NCBI RefSeq assembly: GCF_963931595.1
Contig: NZ_OZ007030.1
Coordinates: 1,046,481-1,110,480 of the forward strand
Direction of reading: 5' to 3'
DNA: 64,000 nt
From: an uncultured Subdoligranulum sp.
GTDB taxonomy: Bacteria > Bacillota > Clostridia > Oscillospirales > Ruminococcaceae
Shown here: positions 58,146 to 64,000 of the stretch, in pieces
How positions within the stretch are numbered: position 1 is the first letter of the stretch
Layout: each line of letters starts with the position of its first letter
Notes under the pieces: model-generated
What the model was told of the DNA's origin: nothing
What the model saw: the letters and a program-made list of their open reading frames with translations, nothing else
Databases searched by the model: none
Made by a program: the position numbers and the translations under genes

Positions 58146-59029
58146 CGCAGGAAGAGTATCGTTCGCATTTTGCGCAGTGGGCACAGATGGCGGAAAATCG
58201 CCTGCAGCAACTGTGCGATATGTATCTTCCCGGGCAGGCGGAAATCGGGCAGGCCGCCCGTTACAGCCTGCTGGGAGGCGGCAAGCGCGTCCGGGCTGTG
58301 CTGGCGCTGGCAGCCTGCCAACTGGCGGGGAAGCCTGCAGACCTGGCTCTGGACTACGCCTGTGCTCTGGAGATGCTGCACTGCTATTCCCTGATTCATG
58401 ATGACATGCCCTGCATGGACAACGATGATTTCCGCCGGGGACGCCCCAGCTGTCACAAACAATATGGGGAGGCCATCGCGCTGCTGGCGGCGGATGCCCT
58501 TGTGACGGCCGCTTTCGAGGTGATCGCGCAGGCAGATCTTTCACCGGAAAGCCGTTGCCATGCCGCGGCTGTGCTGTCCAGAGCCGGCGGCGCCCGGGGC
58601 ATGCTGTATGGCCAGGAACTGGACAAGAAATACGAAACTCAGCAGGCGACAGAACAGCAGCTGCTGGAACTGCATGCCCACAAGACGGGAGCCCTGATCC
58701 TGGCGGCAGCGGAACTTGGCTGCACGGCAGCTGATGCGGCCCCCGCCATCCGGCAGGCGCTGAAACAGTATGCGGCTGAACTGGGACTGGTATTTCAGAT
58801 TGTGGACGACATTCTGGACGTAACCTCCACAACGGAGGAACTGGGCAAACCGGTAGGCAGCGATGAGGCCAACGATAAAACGACCTTCATCACGCTTTAC
58901 GGTCTGGAAGGCGCACAGCGTTTGGCACAAAGCCACAACGAGGCAGCGCTGGCTGCCTTGCAGGGCCTGGGAGAAAAGGCAGACTTTTTGTCCTGCCTGG
59001 CTTCCGATCTGCTGCGACGGAAAAAATGA
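58142..59029 (+). CDS. ispA: Farnesyl/geranyl diphosphate synthase
   Basis: This 295-residue prenyl synthase condenses dimethylallyl and isopentenyl diphosphate to C10/C15 products for quinone, undecaprenyl and other isoprenoids. The first aspartate-rich motif is DDMPCMDNDDFRRGRPSCH near residue 85; the second is DDILDVTSTTEELGKPVGSD near 223. LLGGGKRVRAVL near 41-52 binds substrate. The two residues inserted in the first motif (DDxxxxD) are typical of bacterial farnesyl synthases. It precedes dxs, so two isoprenoid genes are cotranscribed. Confidence 0.95.
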   Translation: MTQEEYRSHFAQWAQMAENRLQQLCDMYLPGQAEIGQAARYSLLGGGKRVRAVLALAACQLAGKPADLALDYACALEMLHCYSLIHDDMPCMDNDDFRRGRPSCHKQYGEAIALLAADALVTAAFEVIAQADLSPESRCHAAAVLSRAGGARGMLYGQELDKKYETQQATEQQLLELHAHKTGALILAAAELGCTAADAAPAIRQALKQYAAELGLVFQIVDDILDVTSTTEELGKPVGSDEANDKTTFITLYGLEGAQRLAQSHNEAALAALQGLGEKADFLSCLASDLLRRKK

Positions 59030-59041
59030 GGATGTGACTGC

Positions 59042-59509
59042 ATGACATTGCTGCATACTGCATTGAGTTGGAATTTTGTGCTGGTGACAGCGATTTGTGC
59101 TTCGTTGCTGGCGCAGCTTATTAAGGTTTTGCTGAATCTTTTCACCTTCCATCGATTTATTGCGGAACGGATGTGGGGCGCAGGCGGCATGCCCAGTTCC
59201 CACTCGGCCACGGTTTGTGCGATGGTTGTGGCGACAGGTCGCTATTGCGGCGTGAGTTCATCCCAGTTTGCCATTGCGGCTGTGCTGTCCATCATTGTCA
59301 TGTATGATGCCATGGGTGTGCGGTATGAGACCGGCGAGCAGGCAAAACTGCTGAATCGCATGTTCAGCGAGTGGATGGATCAGGGAGCGGCTTCCTTTCC
59401 TTTTCTGGGAGGGAAAAAACTCAAGGAGATGGTCGGACATACCCCCATTGAGGTCCTGACCGGCGCTGTTCTGGGTGTTGTGCTGGGGTTCGCCATGCCT
59501 ATGGTATAA
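59042..59509 (+). CDS. Divergent PAP2 family membrane protein (YuiD-like)
   Basis: This 155-residue protein of the DUF212/divergent PAP2 family has about four membrane segments. It keeps the GGMPSSHSATVCAM phosphatase motif near residues 44-57 (with the catalytic-region SxxHS) and FKEMVGHTPIEVLTG-type motif GHTPIEVLTGAVLG near the C-terminus. Lacking the full PAP2 first motif, its activity is uncertain; phosphatase action on isoprenyl or lipid phosphates is plausible given ispA and dxs on both sides. The ATG lies 12 bases after ispA. The final codons overlap a TGGTATAAA that might serve dxs. Confidence 0.88.
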   Translation: MTLLHTALSWNFVLVTAICASLLAQLIKVLLNLFTFHRFIAERMWGAGGMPSSHSATVCAMVVATGRYCGVSSSQFAIAAVLSIIVMYDAMGVRYETGEQAKLLNRMFSEWMDQGAASFPFLGGKKLKEMVGHTPIEVLTGAVLGVVLGFAMPMV

Positions 59510-59538
59510 ATGTTAAAACTACTGCGAGGTGCTGAAAA

Positions 59539-61413
59539 ATGGATTATCCGCTTTTGGAGCGTATTCAGGCGCCGGGCGATGTGAAATTTTTGACAGACAA
59601 CGATCTGCCGCAGCTGTGCGAAGAAATCCGTCAGTTTCTGATTCAAAGTGTTACCTCCACCGGAGGGCACCTTTCCTCCAACCTGGGTGTGGTGGAACTG
59701 ACGGTTGCGCTGCACCGTGCGCTGGATCTTTCGCAGGATAAAATCCTGTTTGACGTGGGGCATCAGTGCTACACCCATAAATTGCTGACGGGACGCCGGC
59801 AGGGGTTTGCGGCGCTGCGCCAGAAGGAAGGCATTTCCGGATTCCCCAATCCGAAGGAAAGCGAATGTGATACCTTCGTGGCCGGGCACGGCAGCGCGGC
59901 ACTTTCTACAGCCATTGGCATCGCCCGGGCCAAAAAGATCAAACAGGAACCCGGCAAGGTCGTGGTGATCGTGGGCGATGGCGCCTTTACCGGCGGCATG
60001 GTCTATGAGGGCATGAACAACGTCAGCCGGCTGAACAATCTGATCGTTATTCTCAACGACAACAAGATGTCCATCTCCAAGAACGTCGGGCAGATGGCCA
60101 ACTATCTGACCAAGCTGCGCACAGATCCCAAATATTTCCACGCCAAGGCACAGATGGAAACCATGCTGGACAGCATTCCGGTGGTGGGAGATACGCTGGT
60201 GCGGGCGTTGCAGGGCGGAAAACAGCTGGTCCGCCGCGGCATTTACCATTCTACCATGTTTGAAGAGATGGGATTTCAGTATATTGGCCCGGTAGATGGC
60301 CATGATGTCGTCATGCTGGAACGGCTGCTGACCAATTTGCGGGAGCAGTTCGCCCCGATTTTCCTGCATGTGGTTACCCAAAAGGGAAAGGGTCTCAAAC
60401 AGGCGGAGGAAAACCCGGGCGAGTTCCACTCGGTTTCCTCCATTGACCTGAACCACCTGACCAATCCGGAACTTTCCCCCAAGGATTCCTTCTCCACGAT
60501 TTTCGGCTCCACACTGGCAGAACTGGGGAAGGAAGAGCCGCGTCTGTGCGCCATTACGGCTGCCATGAAATACGGTACGGGCCTGAACTTCTTCAAACAC
60601 GCCCATCCTGACCGCTTTTTCGATGTGGGCATGGCGGAGGAACATGCCGTCAGCTTTTCTGCGGGATTGGCCAGTCAGGGGTTGCTGCCCGTTGTGGCTA
60701 TTTACTCCACCTTTTTCCAGCGCGCTTATGACCAGATCATCCATGATGTGAATCTGATGAAGCTGGATGTGCTGTTTGCGGTGGACCGTGCGGGACTGGT
60801 GCCGGGAGACGGCGAGACCCACCAGGGCATCTATGATACGGCATTTTTCAGCCAGATTGGCATCCCGCTGTATGCGCCGGCCAATTATGAGGAACTGAAA
60901 TACTGGCTGCGCTACCTGGTCACGGAAGCCCGGGGACCCCGGGCCATCCGGTATGCCCGGGGCGAGCAGAAGCCTGCCCTGGAAGCGTTGCCGTGCAGTG
61001 GAAATACCTTCGATAAAATCGAATCGCGGGATGGTGCCAGGGTGGTACTGGTGAGTTACGGTGCGCAGACGGAAGAAATTATTGCAGCCTGCGACTTGCT
61101 GCAGCAGAAAGGCGTGCCCACGGACTGCTTTAAGCTGGTACGGCTGTATCCGCTGCCGGAAGGCCTTTGTGAGGCGTTGAACGCTTACGATATGATCCTT
61201 TTCGCCGAAGATTCCGTCCGTACGGGAAGCATCGGCGAGCAGTTGTGCTTTGCGTTGCAGCAGGCTGGCTGGAAAGGCCGCTATCTGTTGCATGCAGTGG
61301 ACAATACGCATCTGCTGCACGCCAATGTGCCGCAGCTGCGCCGGGATCAGGGACTGGATGCTGCAGCTTTGGCTGCGGATGTACTGGGCAACGTAAAGGA
61401 GATTCAGGTATGA
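59539..61413 (+). CDS. dxs: 1-Deoxy-D-xylulose-5-phosphate synthase
   Basis: This 624-residue thiamine-diphosphate enzyme joins pyruvate and glyceraldehyde 3-phosphate in the first step of the MEP isoprenoid pathway. It has VGHQCYTHKLLTGR near residue 72, the TPP/Mg motif GDGAFTGGMVYEGMNNV near 148-164 and the transketolase-like central domain with FFDVGMAEEHAVSFSAGLA near 362 and DRAGLVPGDGETHQG. The start ATG follows GCGAGG. It follows the PAP2-like gene by 29 bases and overlaps the tlyA start by four bases. Confidence 0.97.
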   Translation: MDYPLLERIQAPGDVKFLTDNDLPQLCEEIRQFLIQSVTSTGGHLSSNLGVVELTVALHRALDLSQDKILFDVGHQCYTHKLLTGRRQGFAALRQKEGISGFPNPKESECDTFVAGHGSAALSTAIGIARAKKIKQEPGKVVVIVGDGAFTGGMVYEGMNNVSRLNNLIVILNDNKMSISKNVGQMANYLTKLRTDPKYFHAKAQMETMLDSIPVVGDTLVRALQGGKQLVRRGIYHSTMFEEMGFQYIGPVDGHDVVMLERLLTNLREQFAPIFLHVVTQKGKGLKQAEENPGEFHSVSSIDLNHLTNPELSPKDSFSTIFGSTLAELGKEEPRLCAITAAMKYGTGLNFFKHAHPDRFFDVGMAEEHAVSFSAGLASQGLLPVVAIYSTFFQRAYDQIIHDVNLMKLDVLFAVDRAGLVPGDGETHQGIYDTAFFSQIGIPLYAPANYEELKYWLRYLVTEARGPRAIRYARGEQKPALEALPCSGNTFDKIESRDGARVVLVSYGAQTEEIIAACDLLQQKGVPTDCFKLVRLYPLPEGLCEALNAYDMILFAEDSVRTGSIGEQLCFALQQAGWKGRYLLHAVDNTHLLHANVPQLRRDQGLDAAALAADVLGNVKEIQV

Positions 61414-62231
61414 GCAAGATCCGGCTGGATCAATATTTGTGCCAGCACGGCTTGGTACAGAGCCGAGAACGGGCCAAGGCGCTGATCATGTCGGGCATTG
61501 TGTTTGTCAACGAGCAAAAGGTGGACAAAGCCGGTGAGATGATCGCGGAAGATGCCAAGGTGGAAGTGCGCGGGCATGATATCGGCTATGTGAGCCGAGG
61601 CGGACTGAAGCTGGAAAAGGCCATGCAGGTGTTTCCCATGCGGCCTGACGGAAAAGTCTGCATGGATATCGGTGCTTCCACCGGTGGTTTCACCGACTGC
61701 ATGCTGCAAAACGGTGCGGTCAAGGTGTATGCGGTGGATGTGGGCTACGGGCAGCTTGCCTGGAGCCTGCGCACCGATTCCCGTGTTGTCAATATGGAAC
61801 GCACCAACATCCGCAATGTAAAGCCGGAAGACCTTACAGAACCGATTGCATTCTTCAGCGTTGATGTCTCTTTTATCTCTCTCAAGCATATTTTCCCGGT
61901 GGCGGACCAGATCTGTACGCCGGATGCGGTGGGCGTCTGCCTTGTGAAACCGCAGTTCGAGGCTGGACGGGAAAAAGTAGGTAAGAAGGGCGTCGTCCGC
62001 GATCCCGCCACGCACCGCGAAGTGCTGGAGATGGCACAGCAATATGCCGTGGCCAACCATTTCACCGCGGCGGGACTGGATTTTTCTCCGATCAAGGGCC
62101 CGGAAGGAAATATTGAATTCCTGCTGTATGTGCAGCATTCTGAGGTGCCGCAGCCGCTGCCGGAAGGCAGAATCGCGGAAGTGGTCAGCGCTGCCCACAC
62201 GGCACTGGACAAGGCACCCAATTTACATTGA
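61410..62231 (+). CDS. tlyA: TlyA-family rRNA 2'-O-methyltransferase / hemolysin-like protein
   Basis: This 273-residue protein has an N-terminal S4 RNA-binding domain (RLDQYLCQHGLVQSRERAKA at residues 5-24) and a Rossmann methyltransferase domain (residues 80-270) with the SAM motif DIGASTGGFTDCML near 92-105 and DVSFISLKHI near 160. Mycobacterial TlyA 2'-O-methylates 16S and 23S rRNA and confers capreomycin susceptibility; the Firmicutes forms are assumed similar. ATG at 61410 overlaps the dxs stop (ATGA). nadK follows. Confidence 0.94.
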   Translation: MSKIRLDQYLCQHGLVQSRERAKALIMSGIVFVNEQKVDKAGEMIAEDAKVEVRGHDIGYVSRGGLKLEKAMQVFPMRPDGKVCMDIGASTGGFTDCMLQNGAVKVYAVDVGYGQLAWSLRTDSRVVNMERTNIRNVKPEDLTEPIAFFSVDVSFISLKHIFPVADQICTPDAVGVCLVKPQFEAGREKVGKKGVVRDPATHREVLEMAQQYAVANHFTAAGLDFSPIKGPEGNIEFLLYVQHSEVPQPLPEGRIAEVVSAAHTALDKAPNLH

Positions 62232-62248
62232 CAGAAAGGACGACCCAG

Positions 62249-63094
62249 ATGGTGGTCTTGCTGATTCCCAATGCAACCAAAGATCAGGGGCTGGCGGTAA
62301 CAAGACAAGCTGCCGTTCTGTTGGAAAAGTATGGTCTTTCGGTTTTGATGACCGATGCAGTGGAGCGGCCGGATTCTTTTCCGAAGATACGGACGCTTCC
62401 GGAGGAGCAGGCGTATCAGCAGGCGGATGTGGTCCTGACCATCGGCGGCGACGGTACACTTTTGCGCAGCGGCCAGGCTTGCGTTCGCCATCAGAAACCG
62501 GTACTGGGCGTGAACCTTGGCCGGACGGGTTTTCTTGCCACCTGTGAAGTGGACGAAATGCCGGAAAAATTCCGACGGCTGGCAGAGGGAACCTATACAA
62601 TTGTCAAGCGGGGGCTTTTGGAGGCTGAGATCTCCCAGGCAAATTGGTGCGCCCATGCTATCAACGATCTGGTAGTGTTCGGACAGACGCGGCTTCACCC
62701 GATGGATTATCGCGTCTATTGCGATGGTGCCTTTGTTAGCAGTTATCGCAGCGATGGCCTGATTGTGGCTACCCCCACAGGCTCCACCGCTTACTCTTTT
62801 TCTGCCGGAGGTCCGGTACTGGATGGCATGGCGGATGTGATGGTGCTGACGCCGGTATGTGCGCACAATGTGCATACAGCACCGCTGGTGTTTGCAGCCA
62901 CCCGCAGACTGGAGATTGTGGCGGATTCTGAAAACCGCGAGGTTTGTTGGGCCTGCGCCGACAGTGGTCCGCGGCACAGGATTCTGCCGGGACAGAAAAT
63001 TTTGATTACAGCCGCGCCGGAAAAGCTCCGGCTGATTACCTTTGAAGAATCTGAACAATTCTGCGCCATAGAAAACAAGCTGATGAGGAGATGA
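62249..63094 (+). CDS. nadK: NAD kinase
   Basis: This 281-residue enzyme phosphorylates NAD to NADP. The diagnostic GGDGTLLRSG is near residue 65, followed by GVNLGRTGFLA, NDLVVFG (family NDxxxx) and the conserved SDGLIVATPTGSTAYSFSAGGP near 165. ATG at 62249 is chosen since AAAGGA lies eight bases upstream; a TTG at 62228 overlapping the tlyA stop is less likely. The stop overlaps argR in ATGA. The tlyA - nadK - argR - recN order is typical of Clostridia. Confidence 0.95.
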   Translation: MVVLLIPNATKDQGLAVTRQAAVLLEKYGLSVLMTDAVERPDSFPKIRTLPEEQAYQQADVVLTIGGDGTLLRSGQACVRHQKPVLGVNLGRTGFLATCEVDEMPEKFRRLAEGTYTIVKRGLLEAEISQANWCAHAINDLVVFGQTRLHPMDYRVYCDGAFVSSYRSDGLIVATPTGSTAYSFSAGGPVLDGMADVMVLTPVCAHNVHTAPLVFAATRRLEIVADSENREVCWACADSGPRHRILPGQKILITAAPEKLRLITFEESEQFCAIENKLMRR

Positions 63095-63561
63095 TTCCTT
63101 TGAAAAGTGCGCGCCATCAGGCGATTCTGGATTTGATTGAAAAGCATCCCATCGACCGGCAGGAAGATCTGCTGGCTCATTTGCGGGAAGCCGGTTTTGA
63201 TGTGACACAGGCAACGGTTTCCCGCGATATCCGCGATTTACAACTGGTCAAAGTGGCCGATGCCGATGGACGCTATCGGTATATGCCGGCAGCGGCTTCC
63301 GGAAAGGTGACCCATTCTCCCAGCCGGTTTGAGATGATTTTTCGGGAATCGGTCCTCAAGGTGGATTACGCAGGTCACATGGTGCTGGTCAAGTGTTTTT
63401 CCGGCATGGCCAATGCTGCCTGTGAGGTATTCGACGCCAAACAGTGGAACAACGTGGTTGGCACGCTTTCCGGCGATGATACATTTTTTATTCTGATGCG
63501 TACCGAAGAAGATGCAGCGGAAATCTGCCGGGCGCTGCAGCAATATACGCGCCGCGGATAA
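63091..63561 (+). CDS. argR: Arginine repressor ArgR (AhrC)
   Basis: This 156-residue DNA-binding protein controls arginine metabolism with arginine as corepressor. The N-terminal winged helix has ARHQAILDLIEKHPIDRQED and QATVSRDIRDLQLVKV, a family hallmark. The C-terminal hexamerisation and arginine-binding domain ends with VVGTLSGDDTFFILMRTEE, containing the GDD motif for arginine binding. ATG at 63091 overlaps nadK. It sits before recN, as in Bacillus ahrC-recN. Confidence 0.96.
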   Translation: MIPLKSARHQAILDLIEKHPIDRQEDLLAHLREAGFDVTQATVSRDIRDLQLVKVADADGRYRYMPAAASGKVTHSPSRFEMIFRESVLKVDYAGHMVLVKCFSGMANAACEVFDAKQWNNVVGTLSGDDTFFILMRTEEDAAEICRALQQYTRRG

Positions 63562-63594
63562 GGTGCCGCTGCGAGACAGGGGAGGGGCTGGCCC

Positions 63595-64000
63595 ATGCTG
63601 GCAAACCTGAAAATAGAAAATGTGGCTGTCATTGAGAAGGCGGAAGTTGTATTTACTCCCGGACTCAATGTGCTGACGGGCGAGACCGGTGCCGGCAAAT
63701 CCATTCTGATCGATTCCATCAATGCGATTTTAGGCAACCGTACATCCCGGGACTTGGTCCGCAGCGGTGCACAAAAGGCCTGCATCTGGGCGACTTTTGA
63801 ATCCATCCCGCAGTCGGTGCAGCAGAAGCTGGAAAAAAGCGGCTACGAGGCATCGGAGGATCTGCTTTTATACCGTGAGATCAACGCAGAGGGAAAGGGT
63901 AGCTGCCGTATCAATGGGATGCCCGCAACGGCCAGCGTTGTACGGGATATTTCGGCAGGGCTCCTTGCAATCCACGGGCAGCATGACAGCCAGGGTCTGA
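63595..64000 (+). CDS. recN: DNA repair protein RecN (N-terminal part, cut by window edge)
   Basis: The first 135 codons of recN are present, running off the right edge without a stop. The N-terminus MLANLKIENVAVIEKAEV and the Walker A GETGAGKSIL near residues 30-39 identify this SMC-like ATPase, which acts early at double-strand breaks. Further family motifs (SRDLVRSGA, REINAEGKGSCRINGMPAT and IHGQHDSQ near 128-135) are visible. GGGGAGGGG lies about 8 bases upstream of ATG 63595. The coiled-coil and C-terminal ATPase half are outside the window. Confidence 0.95.
   Translation, partial: MLANLKIENVAVIEKAEVVFTPGLNVLTGETGAGKSILIDSINAILGNRTSRDLVRSGAQKACIWATFESIPQSVQQKLEKSGYEASEDLLLYREINAEGKGSCRINGMPATASVVRDISAGLLAIHGQHDSQGL

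Overview
This window looks like chromosomal DNA from a moderately GC-rich (by eye about 55-60 %), low-transfer region of a spore-forming Clostridia member. The complete spoIIIA operon, yunB, hprK, whiA, clpX, trigger factor and the nusB-to-recN block are Firmicutes hallmarks. The GC content, the high-affinity branched-chain amino acid ABC system and the gene orders suggest an Oscillospiraceae/Ruminococcaceae gut bacterium (Gemmiger, Subdoligranulum or Faecalibacterium-like). That family-level placement is inference. I see no insertion sequence, prophage, CRISPR array or integrase. Almost all genes run on the + strand; exceptions are xpt, a DUF4364/S1-protein pair and one tRNA.

Layout. 1-5.6 kb: end of a TrpXYZ-like ABC importer, an exported SGNH-like protein with Ig/InlB-type repeats that has lost its catalytic residues, a YjjG-type HAD phosphatase and an ABC-F ATPase. 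5.7-15.4 kb: a surface-glycan operon with its own promoter and a strong leader hairpin. It encodes a DUF4422 protein, two GT2 enzymes, a large HAD-fusion protein, an epimerase, two tandem RgpF-like glycosyltransferases (the second with a decayed second domain) and an acyltransferase, and ends at a strong terminator. This is the only accessory-looking segment and the best place to look for something new. 15.5-25.7 kb: hprK, PHP phosphoesterase, ROK glucokinase, murB, rapZ, whiA, dnaE, pfkA; yvcK, normally between rapZ and whiA, is missing.

25.7-34.6 kb: rplS behind a leader that can fold in two mutually exclusive ways, then lepB, rbgA, rnhB, yraN, thrC, a phosphoesterase, tig, clpP, clpX. 34.6-40.5 kb: xpt (minus) and the branched-chain amino acid importer, with the binding protein and livHMGF on separate promoters. 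40.5-42.1 kb: a minus-strand DUF4364 regulator and a protein of three S1-like domains. 42.2-47.2 kb: DUF951, prfA, tsaC, coaE, lytic transglycosylase, M18 aminopeptidase, then tRNA-Ala(GGC).

47.5-54.9 kb: yunB, ligA and spoIIIAA-AH. Sigma-E/K-like -10 boxes precede yunB and spoIIIAA, consistent with mother-cell expression. 55.0-64 kb: a long, tightly overlapping operon asp23 - nusB - tsaD-like - xseA - xseB - ispA - PAP2-like - dxs - tlyA - nadK - argR - recN (cut by the window end). Compared with Bacillus, accB/accC are gone from this block, folD is replaced by the TsaD paralogue, and accD/accA/pyk are also absent around dnaE-pfkA. Translation starts were chosen from Shine-Dalgarno spacing and family N-termini, so some differ from the longest open frame.
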